Below the pieces are notes generated by a model. The model had not been told where the DNA came from and searched no databases. It saw nothing but the letters and a program-made list of their open reading frames with translations. A program made the position numbers and the translations under genes. Of a stretch of DNA of 64,000 nt, positions 45,175 through 58,576 are shown piece after piece (the first letter of the stretch is position 1; each line of letters begins with the position of its first letter). Source of the DNA: Pelodera strongyloides (Eukaryota > Nematoda > Chromadorea > Rhabditida > Rhabditidae). Where the stretch lies: contig JAANDG010000018.1 in assembly GCA_036852015.1 (NCBI GenBank), positions 496,001 to 560,000 on the forward strand. The letters run 5' to 3'.

Positions 45175-47026
45175 CTGAAAAAAAAGATTGATCTTATTTT
45201 ATCTTATTTTACCTGAGAAAATATATGTCTTTTAAATAAATGCAGAAAAAGTGACACAAAATAGTTACAACAAAGTACAGAAGAAGGCCAGAGAAACATC
45301 CATGAAAGAAAATTCTAGAAAAAAACGAGATCTTGTTGAATCAAAAAATGGTGCTTGTTGGTGTGGAGTGCCAAACGATTGGTTGCCAGGGGATTCCGCT
45401 CGTTGTTTTCAGATGATGGCCATCAGAGAGCGGTTCTCATGGACAAAAGATAATTGGGGGAAGCCGGTGCCGAACCAGCGACAGGTGGCTGCCAGGTGAA
45501 CTACAGGAAGCCGACCACCTAACGGACTTATCAAAAGCTCACCGGCCCAACTCGTTTGTGAGTTTTCTTTGAGGAAGGGGGAGGAACTTTAGCAAACATT
45601 CAGACACTAAGGTTCAGTAAGAAAGAAGCGACAAATGTGCTAGGTTTACAAATTTACAATTACTGTCAATACGTTATTTAGAACAGAGGGAAAAATCACA
45701 AAGAAAGGTCCACAATCGCTACATTCAACTCGATTAGTCCTATGAAAATAGCCCAACAAGATGAAAATCCCAGGTATTTCCTAATAAGAGAAGCTGGTGG
45801 TCCGGCTGCCTTCTGTATGACCTTGGTGGGCCACGTGCTGGGAATGACAGTGTTACTGCCAGGTAATATGGGGTTAGGCTAAGCGTGGGCGGAGCTTAAT
45901 TAGCGTGTTGAGTGCAATTAGCATATTGAATGTTCCAAGCGTGCCAGATTAAGGCCTGAATTGTTCCCACTCCCGCTGTGCCAGCTATAATATCACCGTA
46001 GAATTATTGCTGCCCAATAGTAACAATTCATATGTAATATGAATTGCCACGGTCAGAGACCAAGTGGTTGAAAGTACTTTCCGTCAGCACAAATATCCTT
46101 AATTGAAAGCAATAACAAGAATATGTTGTTTATTAATTTTCGTCTCACATTAATCACTGCATGGGCACTCTGCACAAGTGTTGCTTACATACTATGAAAT
46201 TTCCTCTTAGCAAGTACGTGTTAGCGTGTTCCAATCACAATTTAAAATTGCTACCTGCCCTTTACCTTTACGTTTCAACTAAAAAAACTGCCTCCCTGAT
46301 AGTTATGGAGTGTGTGTGTGTGCCACTATATCTCTTTTCTCATAATCCCCTATTACGCGCAGGTGTACGGAATCCTTTAAGATATACGTCTGTGGCCAAT
46401 TGCTAACTGCTTTACCAATTTTCTTTGGTCGCAGCCATAGCTACGGCAATTGTGTGTAAGTTTCGGGAACAATGGAGATTATATCAGTAGTAAGGACATT
46501 CAGAGCCTCTGCCAATTCTATTAGAAACGAACTTTGCAAGTGTCACCGCATAACGTTGTTTTACCCGGGCTAGCAAATAACAAATACAATCGATCTTTTT
46601 GATGCGCATAAGCAATGCTATGATCGGTTCATTTTCTAGTATTTTACGTGCAACGAGAGAAAACACTGATCTTGCGCAATTTTCTGGCCACGCGAAAAAA
46701 TTTCCGCGGTATGTGCCTTGTGTTTTAGAAGGTGGCTTTTCGGCCTGTTGTTTGCGTTGAAATCATATGAAGTGTTCACACATTCCTTTGTTTGAGAGGC
46801 GCTCTTTCTAGTTTGGTATTTTGTCGCTAACTAGAGGAATGTTGGATCCAAATCACTCGTTTGTTTCATCTTCCTGTTTAGGACTATGTTCAATTGCACC
46901 GTGTCATCACCACATTCAGATCAATATTTATTAAATTACATAGTATACAAGCACATAAATTAAAGTATAAATAGGCGAAGCCAGTGAGCTCAGAAATTGG
47001 CCAAAGCATGCAGAAATTATCTCAAT
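45175..47026. other. Intergenic, possible tRNA-like fragment
   Basis: No supported gene. The segment 45455-45540 has a loosely tRNA-like layout on the minus strand (GGTTCGGCACC resembles a B box), but no full cloverleaf. The stretch 46000-47000 is plain AT-rich sequence. Confidence 0.4.
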
Positions 47027-50000
47027 CTATTGTGCTTTTGTTGCATAAATTGGATTTCTGATATATTGAAGGATGGCCTTTCTGGCGGCTCGTCTCGATT
47101 TTTGTTGCTGGAGGAGAAGTTGGAAAGCGCGGTCATTCTGTAATACTCATAACCTTTACACCCGAAATATGGATAACCCCTATTCACTCATTCTCCATGT
47201 TACAGTGGGGAGAACGTTTCTATCTCAATAAACCTTAGAACCGTTATATCCTACCGCAAGTTTCTTAAATGTTTTCCTCCAGTATTCGGTGTAAGGGTAC
47301 TGAAGTCCGGAGTCAACATTAACAGGGACATTCAGCGCCATGGCAAGCTGTTGAGCAGCGGCTTCAACGACAGGCAGAATATGGCCTAGAAATGCGTAAG
47401 CGCTATTGCCTTTCTCTTTACTAACTATCGATTAAATCAACCAAATGTCTACATCCACAATGGTTTATTTCGAGCAGGGAAAGCGTGAAGAAGTATATTG
47501 TTAATATGTCTTACTAGAAAATACTCACTGTGGTTAGAATCGGTTTCCGACTCGCCTGAATCCCTCATAACAGCTGAAAAGAGGCATGGGGATATAGAGT
47601 GGCTTCTATTTCTTTCGGTTTATTTGGGAAGTAAAATTTAGTTGCGAAGTAGAGAAAGCGAAAAGCTTAACAAAAAAAAACGAGCTAGCAAGACACTTTA
47701 CGAGCCAGCTCCGAAAAGAGCAACATTATGCAAGAATAGAACCGTGAATGAAGGCAAAGAAATGTTAGAATTGATGCGAGTCGGATATTGGACTCTATGA
47801 AGGAACTCACCAGATTTGAAGTTTTCGAGTGCGTTTCCGGCCGCTTCCTGTGAAGCAGCCGAAATCGGGTTTCCAGTCACAGAGTTAACCACTTGCATAA
47901 CAGCACTCAGAGCACTATTGCCCACGTCCATCAGATTGTCGACGGCATCTTAATGGACCACGTTCAGTTAGATTAGGATTAAGCTACACAAAATTGATGA
48001 TGTGGGAACAACCGAATTATTGCTTTCATGCACTAGCAACTTCGTTCACAAGAAAAATAATTCACCCACACACCACACTTCACATTCAAAGAAAAACAAA
48101 GAAAACCATGTGTTGCGAGGCTTACCACTATTGAATGAAGAAGAAAGCGCGTCCATATTTTCTACGGTGGCAACGTCTTGTAGACGAGTTGCTTGTGCGA
48201 AATTCGTTGCAACTGCATTTAAATAGTGGGCAGACACACTGGGTTGAGGTACATGGTCTTAAAAAATCCGACACTTGAAGTTGTCATAGTGATGAAATCT
48301 TTGCGGTATAGTGGATTAAAAACTCATAAACATGTTCTCACAAAACTACCGCAAACGATAAGTCCATGGTTAAGACCTTATGTAAAGACGGGGTCAGGTA
48401 AGTTTGAATAATTTTGGTGGAATTTGGAAAGTATGTTAACTTAACAGGGAAACTGTACAGGAAAAAGAATTACACAGCAATAAAACCTCACTGCAAAACA
48501 CACTGCCTCAATTTATCTAAGAAATTGGCCGACGGATACTGATTTCTTTGATAAACAGGGAATAACATTGTTAATGTGGCTGTTGAATGCTGACGCATAC
48601 AGAAAACTGATAATTCCACAGTCATGCTCATATAAAGTAACCTACATGTTGTCTCCGCAGGTGCCACGGAAGGACTCGTTGACGGCGCTATGTCTGTTTT
48701 GATTAGTTGGGGAGCAACCGTAGTCTGTGACAGGGGTTCGAGGGTGCGATAATTCGCGTTCGGAGCATTGTAGGCAGCTGATGGGTTCAGCACATTGGAC
48801 ACTGCAATTTTTAACAACGATGTGCAATCGCCTACCAGTTGGGTTGTTAATTTTTTTTAATGCCATTGGGAGATGAATGCATTGATCATCACGTAGGAAA
48901 ATACGTAAACATTCCATTCTTGTTAGAATACTGCTGCTCAACTATTATATAGAAGGTGACCAACCAGTTTGGGTGATGCTTCCAGTTATCGGTGCCTCGG
49001 AGGTCTGTGTTGCAACCGTAACTGATGAAATTGGTGTGAGTGTTCTGTAGTTGGCATTAACTGCATTATAGGCAGATGAGATGTTCTTTGCGGCAGACGG
49101 AATAGAAGGTGATGTGACAGAATTAGCATCGTCGTAGGCTCTCTGAAAACACGCGACTACAAATTATATCACAAACAATGTGAGCCTAACACTGCTTCAA
49201 TAAAATGAGCGCAGCAATAGTTTAATAAAACCGCCCCGCCTACCTGAGTGTTATTTGTGAACGTAAACTGGAACTGTGGAACGATTGATGTTGTTTCAGT
49301 GTTGATGGAATTGGAGACGATTGGACCAGCGGTGGCCTAAAATCACAGTGAATTCACGAACAAAATGATGAACTGTCTGGAACTAATGATTAAGTGTTTT
49401 CACAAGCTGACATACAGGAAACTTAGAAATCTTACAGTGATTGCGTTTCCGTTTGTGCCGCAGCCAGCACCGGTGCGCATCTCGGGTGTGATGCTAAATA
49501 AGCAGCAATGATCAGTGGAAAGAACAGGGCCTTTCAACTAATTGTAAGTTGCTTCTTTTGTGGGAGAGTCAGTAAATCGAATATATTGTTTCAGATGATC
49601 TTACCGGAACAGCTTTCCATGTCCGGGAATAATGTAATCCGCGGCACAGAGCATTTTGTTTCGGTTGGTCTTTCCTGTAATTGTACTACTTAGCATTGAA
49701 AGAAACAATGAAATATGTGTGTGAAGATAATAGTCCGCGGAATAGTGCCGGAAAACAACAATTGCTTACCAATTTCGGCATTCCATGCTTCGGCGAACCA
49801 GTTAGTTCCATTGGTAGCGTCGAGTTCATTGTAGAACAAATCACCTGAATCATTACTGCTATTGCAACTGACAAGGTGTTTTGATTATAAATAAGCAGCC
49901 GCTGGACATATGGAATAATCTTTGTTTGTCAAACGTAAAAGCGCTCCCGTATTCGGTAGGAAACACGTGTTTATCCGTCGAGGAAGCAAAAAGGGAAGTG

Positions 50001-51650
50001 CAAATCTTTAACACAAACAAGCGAGCTGCGGCCTCCATGAAAAGCATTGTTTCCTATTCCCAATGCATAATGAAAACTGCTTAAGACGATGAAAATGTTG
50101 AAAGAATACATGACAGAACAAATTTTGCAAACCCTCTACTCGTAACGTAAAGTAAATAATAAAGTAAGGTGTGCTTGGGAGTAAGCATGACACATACCAA
50201 CGACAGCCACAGTTCCACAACAAGGCACATTTCTGACAACGACGGAGATATCCTGGCTGGTATGTCCTGGAGTATTCCAAAGCTCGACATTAGGCGTGAT
50301 TCGCATTGTGTCATTCTGCAATGTGCATATTATTCGACATGGCAATAATGGCTCTTAAACCGATCAGTGCTTGTGAACTTGGTCCCTTAACACTTGAGCT
50401 ATATAAGGCATGTGAAATACAATGAATGCTTTGCCGTTAACTCCAGACTATGCATCATGCACCTAGTGTCAAATTGCTTTCCGCTTCCGTAGGAGTTCTT
50501 CCCCACGCGGATGGTCGCTTCTTCATAAAGAGCTGCGAGCCGAAAAAGCGAAACACGAGTGGGTAACTAGAGAATTGTCGCAAATTTGAACATTTGCGGG
50601 CGCTCAGAAAACGCGCAAAATATCGTCTGACAGACGATGAGAAGGGTCGGCACCGTGTTTAAACATCATTCGCTTAATATACTAAAAAAACATTGCGAAA
50701 CGATGATATGCCTTTCTTGGAGTTTGCTACACAAAAGATGAATATTTTTTTTTAAAGCAACGGGAATAATTCTCAAAAAAGGGCAAAAATATAAAGCATT
50801 GCAATCATGTAGATAATTCTTAACGCAAAGGTGAACATTAAAATGTCGAAAAATAGGTCCAAAATAAAACTTGCTGTGGATAGTTCGGTTCTAATATAGG
50901 CGTCGTCGGAATACTCATATGAACCGAAGAAATGGCGTGCGTTGGGGAAGAAGTTGCCCTGTCCGAAATGGTCTGGGTGACCGTGGGTTGTGACCACTAG
51001 TTGAACATTGCCTGGGGCCAAATTGCGCCCGGTCAATCCTAAAGCAGCTGGTGTTTTAACATAAAAATAAGTCAATGAATTAAATCTCAATCTTATGCAA
51101 ATAGAAGTCGACAGGCATTGTCGTCGTTTATTTTTCATTCGATGTAAACGATAAGAGTAGTTGCTCAGTGGATACACCTTTGAGCATTTGGGTCTTGGCA
51201 TTGACATCAGTGGCAGAGGGAGAATCGACCATGATGTAATATCCATTGTCATAAACGAGACTAATTGAGGCTGTCTGTCGACTTCCCTGAAAATCGTTGA
51301 TTAAGCAAGAGTATGTAAGAAAAACATTACTTATCATATAAGTTTCCATTGAGAAGTGGCCGCAAAATAATATAACAACCTGTGGTATCCGTTCGATCTT
51401 GCCCACAACTAGTTGAGCCACATAGGTGGGAACTACTCGCTGCACAGGTTCAATGTAGAACTGAAAAGATAGATGTTTAGGACATTCAAGACACAGAATA
51501 AAGTAGCAACATAAGAATGTGAAGCGACAACGCAGTCACCAGGACTCGCAGCAAAAAAACAGCAATCGTGCGAATGCTCACCTTGATAACCTTGGAACTA
51601 GCGATTGCAACAAGTGCCAATAGTAGGATATTCGTTCGATGATGGCACAT
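47027..51650 (-). CDS. Secreted metallo-beta-lactamase-fold protein (MBLAC1-like) with repeat tail
   Basis: Seventeen exons on the minus strand: 51650-51582, 51460-51380, 51286-51178, 51047-50871, 50532-50507, 50315-50198, 49844-49770, 49674-49605, 49493-49436, 49336-49244, 49142-48965, 48801-48646, 48257-48126, 47948-47811, 47573-47529, 47385-47255 and 47137-47027. All phases fit and give about 588 residues. The signal peptide is TNILLLALVAIASS. The MBL fold spans about 25-235, with metal ligands in THGHPDHFGQGNFF, TPGHTSQDISVVV, VVGDLFYNE and IIPGHGKLF. This motif set is that of MBLAC1-type hydrolases; the glial protein SWIP-10 of C. elegans belongs to that group. The next 350 residues are Ala/Ser/Thr-rich and contain repeated AYNAxNANYRTL units, a feature not expected of MBLAC1. 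Exons 4 and 5 have weak donors, so residues near 145-155 are uncertain. Confidence 0.85.
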
Positions 51651-53512
51651 GGCTCGTTCACGTTATGTTGTGATTGTGCGTGAAGGAGCGCACCCGCATC
51701 CGTTCTTTCCGCGACCCCGCCCCCGTGTCCGCCCCTTGCTTGCGGAAAGCGTGAAAACACTGGTCCGAATTGTCCATCCGGTACTAATCACCGAATAGGC
51801 ACAGACAACAATCAGCACACAAGAATTCGAGCTCCAGTGGCAGCAGAAGCAATTCGAGGCAATTCGAATGGTGATCACAGAACAACCAACCAGACAGATT
51901 ACGTCAGGAGACGAGAGAATTTATGCACATACATCACTAGACCCCCTTCCTTTGAGAAATAGTCGTCTGTGCGCGAAGAAACTAAGAATTTCGGTGCGGA
52001 AGCATACTAGTGCGCTGGAGCATATTTCAGGAACGAAATAAGGGGCATATTTGAAATCCACACCGCACAAACTGTAACAGTTTTATTTAAAGTTGCTCTA
52101 AAACAGATTGTTTGAAAACTGTCGCTGTCCAAATGATGTCTACTTGTCTACTATGCCCTGGAACTTCAAAATATGATACAAAAAATCTGAAACTTCGAAA
52201 TATATAAACCAAAAATTGTCGTTTTTGAGTGCACTTGTACATTTTCGTGCACACCATCATAGCCATTCCATTGATTTAACTATATTGCTCAATATCTTTA
52301 TTGGCTGCTTTATAAGAGTTGGTAGTTTGAATTGGTAGTTAAGACGCCTTGACGATGTCTGCATTGACGATGGTGTCCGAAAATCCTCGTTTTACTTGTA
52401 TCCTTTCAAACAGACCTGTTCGGGAGAGTTTCGTAAAAAAAAGAGGTCTCGCTGAACACTGAAAAAGCAAAAAAAAGTGAATTCCATCAACTCGCAAAAT
52501 TAACCTTTTAGCAGGGGCCCGGAAATTCTAGGGAAGACCCTAAATACTTGCTTTTTGGAAAGTTTCCAAAGTTTCCAATGAGAAACCTAATTTTTCAAAT
52601 GTAAGAAATTTCTTGTTGATTTCACGCTTTGGTTTTAGTTTGATAAATTTTTGGCAATATCCAATCATCGTAATATATGTTTATGCGAAGAAGAATCAAC
52701 ACCACTTCTTTACACACTCCTGTTCTAAAAATAGTGAACAAATATATAATTGACTAGTTACCCGCCGCAATGCAGTTTGGTGGTTATTCGCGCTCTTGGT
52801 GACCACGTTCGAACTTTGATCCTAGTCAAGCGATTTTTTTGCGCCATGCTTCTGGTTATGATCTTTGTTGCTAGCAAACTCCGAGCAACTGGATAGTGTG
52901 AGTATTAAGCACAAAATGCACTTAACAAGGAGAATTACCTAAAACCCAGATATATCTTCAACACCAAAATGAATCCTGAATTTTTGACCACATGTACTGT
53001 GAAACGCTAAGTATACATAATGAAATAGTCATTCTCAGAGAAATACATATATGCAGAACACTGTAGGACAATGCTATTTTGTTTAGGTTTAGGACTACTT
53101 AAGGAAAGCTCTGTGGATGTGATATGCATGTCATGTTTTGTCATATCAACGCTGGAGAACAGTGCTGTTGTTCTTTGAGCATGCGCTTTTAATAATTGCG
53201 ATAAAAGAGAGCAGAGGGAGCAGGAAGGTAGATTTTGTTTTAATCCCCTCTCACTCTCCAAATGCATTAGTCGGGTGAAGCCGCGCGATCATTCATTCAA
53301 ACAGTCAGCAGTTCCAACTTACCGTTTAATTTTCAACGACCTACCTCTCACATGTTGTTTTATTGTTTCAAGCAGCGAAATTTATATCGCCTTGCATTTA
53401 TAACATTGGCGGCTTATTAGCGACGCTATTTTTTCAACATTCTCATCTATGCAGTTTGTAATTTGCAGTTTTCAAATACAAGAATTATGCATATTTACAG
53501 CTGCCCTGTGCC
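51651..53512. other. Divergent intergenic region
   Basis: This lies between the start of the MBL-fold gene (-) and the first sulfotransferase (+), so it should hold both promoters. A GC-richer block at 51670-51740 sits directly upstream of the MBL start. No gene was seen. Confidence 0.5.
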
Positions 53513-55486
53513 ATGTCCGACAAAGTTGATGTGTATGCTAAGGCGTTGGGCACAATGTGCATAATTGTATTCTTGTGTTATGCCCTAATTGGAACAATAT
53601 CAAGCGAATTTTCGACCAGATCTACAGAAGGAAAACTATATCGATTCAAAAACTATAAACTTGAAAAGGAATTTGGAGACCGGAACCTAAATCAAACTGA
53701 CTACATCAGGAAACAAAATTCAGACGTATGAAGATATTTTTTTATTATGTGTTTTGGATAATACCAATCAATTCACTACAAAAACAACATGTGCTTGGAT
53801 ACGTAGGCTAGTGACATTATGAATGCTGAAGAAGCACTGATATAATTGCAGCCTCTACCTCCGCGTTCCGACAATAGAACCGCAAAAGAACTATGCTCTG
53901 GTCGTGGCATGACTTGCCTACCTCCAGTGCCTCATTATGAAAGTAGATGGAAGGTTTGATCATTTGTAAACTAGTAAAAATCAGTTCATGCAAAAATACT
54001 TCTCGGATGACGTGACTATTAAGACTGTGTTGATTTTCGCGTAGCTAAATTATTGATTAGACTGAGCGGCAGATTCTTGAAGAAAGGCAGTCCTATAAAG
54101 TTCAGAAATTCAATTGGGATCGCGTGTCTACACATGGCCGGGCAACTCGTTTTGCGCAATTGTTTGTTAGAACCGTTGTCACCAATGCCATTACTTTCAG
54201 GTGGCTGCAAAATACAAGACGGCGGCGTGTGTGATTCAGAAGAGCATGTCCACAGTGATGATCTCCATAATGTGTTTCCTAGCAAACGAAACAGGATATA
54301 AAGCAGAAAGTGTCAACTTTACTGGCTCACGGAAGTGGTGGGACAGGCAAGATTAGTATATTCTAACCACCAACTGATCTAAATATCACACACAAAAACG
54401 TGGTTAGAGTATACAACGTAAGACCGTTTTCGCTTTTAAATAAAACTAGGTCACTTCAGTGAGACACAGATTAAATCGAATTGACATTTTCTTTCCAGGT
54501 TGTGCGAAGGCATTCAAGAAAACAATATAATTAAACTTCGTAAGAAATACAATACTACATTGGAAGATACTACGTGGAAGTATCTAGTAGTGACACGCGA
54601 TCCAGTTGATCGATTTTTGTCAGGTTTTTTGGATAAATGTATTAGGTAAGTCGTTTTTAGAGTGTTTATTAGCTTTCGATGATATTTTAAATAATTCGTT
54701 AATGATAATTAACCGATCAACACCCAGTGTTTAGAAAACCAACACAAGTGGATCATTGTAATGGCTGTGGTTCAAATATGACTTGCTTCCTAATCAAAGA
54801 ATATGAGCGTGTCCAAACTTCTCTGAAGGGCCGAATTATACCAGGTTCCTTTGAAGACCGACACTTCTTACCACAAACCTGGTCAGTAATTTTTAGGAGT
54901 GTTCAATGCTTATTGAAGAATGCACATATATTTTGAAAGATAATATGCCGGTGTTGTGAAGCGGTGGTGACATTGCAAGTTGAATGTATGAAACAAAATT
55001 TAAGACTCATGCTAGGCCGAGGATATCAGATCAAACAATGAATTATTACAGGAGATGTCGAATAATACGTCTGAAGAATAGGATGTCATTTATCAAATAT
55101 ACAAGCGATCCATCACAGGGAATGCTCGATCAACTGACCACGATATTGAGGGGACAAAATGTAACTTTAAAATAAAGTTCTGTGTGAAAACTCAAAAAGT
55201 GTGCGCGATAACACGTCGCGAAACATCGTTGCAATCATTGAGGAACATGATTTTTTAACTGCTAGAGTCCATTACTTTCAATAAACAATTGCAGGTATCA
55301 CAGGAAAGTCTTGATTTTATCGAGCAACAATTGGTCACTCGCCGTACTGTTCATACTACGGTCACATCAATACCAAGGAAGCTTCTGGAAGAGAGACTTA
55401 GGAACAGTCCATTCCTAATGGAGTATATTGTTAAATTGTTTTACATTGACTATGTAACCTTGGGATATCCAATTCCTGAAATATAA
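53513..55486 (+). CDS. Golgi-type carbohydrate sulfotransferase, tandem copy A
   Basis: Seven exons: 53513-53725, 53852-53953, 54201-54337, 54499-54645, 54735-54881, 55052-55160 and 55295-55486, giving 348 residues. One N-terminal membrane helix (ALGTMCIIVFLCYALIGTIS) makes it a type II protein. The PAPS-binding elements are visible: the 5' phosphosulfate loop QKSMSTVM (residue about 115) and the 3' phosphate motif VVTRDPVDRFLSGF (about 190). A cysteine-rich CNGCGSNMTCFL follows, and the C-terminus ends LPIEYIVKLFY-like (EYIVKLFYIDYVTLGYPIPEI). This is the nematode branch of the Sulfotransfer_2 (chondroitin/HNK-1 type) family; the acceptor sugar cannot be told. Exons 2, 4, 5, 6 and 7 have the same lengths as in copy B. 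The 5'-PSB loop has QKS where many members have PKS. Confidence 0.88.
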
Positions 55487-55976
55487 GAAAGTCGTCGAAG
55501 AACTGTAAGCATTTTCAATCAACTGCATTACAATGCTAGTAATTGATAGCAATATTTAAATTGTATTTTTATTCTACTATTTTTGACTTTCCATCCCTCG
55601 AAAGATATGTAGGTTAGTTACCTCATATCCTCTCATACTTTTTTGAAAGTTCAAATGATTTAACGGGTCTATTTTACGATGCTTGTATAATAAAACTTAT
55701 ACGTTTCAAATATATATGTTTTACAAGAATACAGATAACCGAGCTATCAAGGGACATCGATTCCTCTCAAAATTTACAGGCCATTTACTATAAAGAATTA
55801 GTTTTTTTCATGAGTTACCTGCGATTCACACGTTTTTCTCCAAATTATGTCGCAAAATGATAAACGGTCTTCTTCCAAAGGGGAATGCGAATTCGATCGA
55901 TTCAAAAGAACTAACATGAATTCTCCATTTCTTGGAGCTGTATACCTGACTGTATGAATTTGCTATCTGCCTGAAA

Positions 55977-58576
55977 ATGGCAGGCAACGTTGAATACTTT
56001 GCAAAATTATTGTGTCTTATGTGTATCCTCGTATTCGTGTGTTATTCTCAATTCGAAACGATAACAAGTGCTTTCGCACCCCGGATCCTGGCGCCATGTG
56101 TTGAGGATGCAACTGTATTCACATACAAGAATTACAAACGTGAAAAGAATATTAGCGATTACAATCTTAATCATATGGAATATATCACAAGACTAAATTC
56201 GGATGTGAGTCTCTTTTTCAATATTTGAGTGTAACGAAACGATTCAATGCAACTGTCCATCAGAACAATTAGAACAAAATAAAAATTATCATTGAATGGT
56301 TCTAGCCGCTTACTTTGAGCATTCTTTAACAATCAGACAATAAGAAACTGTTTGTGTTTCCTGGTCTTTTAAACAATGGTTTAATTATGGTTTTCTTTGA
56401 CCTATAAATGTGAATTAAAAATTCCGATGCTTTTTCAAAATCTGTGTTAACCCCTACACTTCAGCCCTTACCCTCACGTTCCAACAACCTGACTGCGGCT
56501 GAACTGTGCTCAATCGATGCTACGAACTGCCTTCCTGCAATTCCTGTATCTGACTGTCAATGGAAGGTTTGATTCGAAATATTTTTTGAATTGCTTTTGA
56601 CATAATTGTTCTTAGTGCGCTCGTACGCTACTGGAATAGGTTAATTATTTAGATGAGTTTCAAAGATAAAGAACAACCCACTGTGAGCCAAATCCGTAAA
56701 AAGCAAACTAACCAGAAGCTCCACATCTTTAATGACACGAATAATTTCTAAAAAAATAATTTAGATTGTTCCCAAGTACAAGTTAGCCACTTGTGTGGTA
56801 CAGAAGAGTATGTCGACAGTAATGCTGTCCATAATGTGTTTTCTGGCCCATGAAGAAGAGTATCGCGCAAGCGGGTCCAATTTTAGTGATCCTAGAAAAT
56901 GGAAGTAAGTTACCTTTTGAACAATAGCGTGTCCACTTTGATAATACACATCTTTTCTCAAAATGAGAAAATGGTTAGGGTTCTGATCTGATGCATCTTA
57001 ATTTCGGGGTGGATAAACTTGCAGTTATTTTAATGATTTAAGGTATGTTGGATGCTGATACGGATATTGTTGTTGGACATTATACCAGATACTGATAAAC
57101 ATGTGTGTAAAGAATAGTATCAAAGATTTTCTAGACTATGTGTCGACAATTTCGCAACCGCCATCTCTCAGATTCATGCAAAGTACAAAACTTCAATGGA
57201 CGATCCAACTTGGAAATATTTAGCTGTAACTAGGGATCCAGTGGATAGGTTCCTGTCTGGCTTCGTCGATAAATGCATTAGGTAATATATTTATGTTAAC
57301 ATGTATGAGGGAAATGCGTGAACATAAATAAACGACGCGAAGTGTGATGTGGATGTAGTTATATGTTCGGGTAGGATGTCGACTAGCTATATTCATGACT
57401 GGTTTAAACAAAGAAAATCCAATTTAACACTGAACACACATTGAGCCTAGCAAGCAACAAAAACCTTGAACGCAATATTTTTAGAAACCCGATTTCCCTA
57501 AAGCACTGCAACAATTGTTATGCGAACATGACGTGCTTTCTGATAAAAGAATATGAACATGCCAAGTCAGTTGTGAATGATGGAAGTGTACCAAACTTAT
57601 ACGAGGATCGCCACTTTCTACCGCAATCATGGTTAGTTACATCAGTCACAATTGTTGGAAGAAAGCAAGGATTTATATTTAGCGCATTAACAATGAGAGA
57701 GACTTCTTTGCAATTGCATCTTCCATTAAATTGTAACAGTCGACGAGAATTTAATAAACCAGTAAATAGCTATATAAGGCAACGAAATAACTTAATAACC
57801 TTGAACTTTGTTAACCATAAGCTGTATTTTTATCCAATGCAAATCAAATATACTGGCGAATTCTGAGGATTGCAATCAATTGCGAACATGGAACAAAATA
57901 CTGTGCGGCAACGTGGTGCACTCGATGAAATTTGTTTATCCTCCTGCTGGCAATGCATCTGTCCATTGCAGGAAGTGTGGAATGGTACATCTGAAGGAAA
58001 GAATGTCTTTCATTAGATATTCTAGCGATCCGTCACAAGGACTGCTTGACGAACTTAAAGAACAACTAACTTTGCAAAATGTGAGTCTTTTTCAGACGGT
58101 TATTGCTCATGATTGCGCATATCAATAGCATTAACAACAAGAAAGATACGTGCGAGTTTACTATCAATAAAACTAGGTTCCTTGCACACGAACCCTGTCG
58201 TGTGTTTGGCTCGGTAATCGAAAAAATAGGGTACTGATCGACTACTATTCGAACCCTTGTTTTACTGGTCCACTTCTATCACAGCTTCAACTGATAAGGC
58301 TTAGTTATATTGCCGAGTGGCACCGAGAACGGTGTAGGAGTATTCACTCGAATAAGCAATCTAATAATAACGTACTCAGTTCAGGTTTCGCAGGATAGGA
58401 TTAGCTTTATCGAAAACCGATTGATCACTCGTCACACTGTTCACGCAACAATCACTTCACCAGCGAGGAGATATCTAGAAGAGAGACTTCGTGGCAGCCC
58501 ATTTCTTATGGAATACATCGTCAAATTGTTCTACATTGATTATATCACGTTAGGGTACGAACTCCCTGATATTTAA
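55977..58576 (+). CDS. Golgi-type carbohydrate sulfotransferase, tandem copy B
   Basis: Seven exons: 55977-56204, 56465-56566, 56765-56904, 57135-57281, 57485-57631, 57972-58080 and 58385-58576, giving 354 residues. The membrane helix is LLCLMCILVFVCYSQFETI. The PAPS sites are QKSMSTVML and AVTRDPVDRFLSGF, then CNNCYANMTCFLIKEYE and a C-terminus LFYIDYITLGYELPDI. Exon lengths and phases match copy A, with a longer exon 1 and exon 3. Spacing to copy A is only about 490 bases in the same direction. The two could share control, but trans-splicing or an operon is not shown. The substrate is unknown. All catalytic motifs are intact. Confidence 0.88.

Noticed and set aside
45455..45540. tRNA or SINE on the minus strand
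   Set aside because: Only a B-box-like motif is present; no cloverleaf could be drawn.
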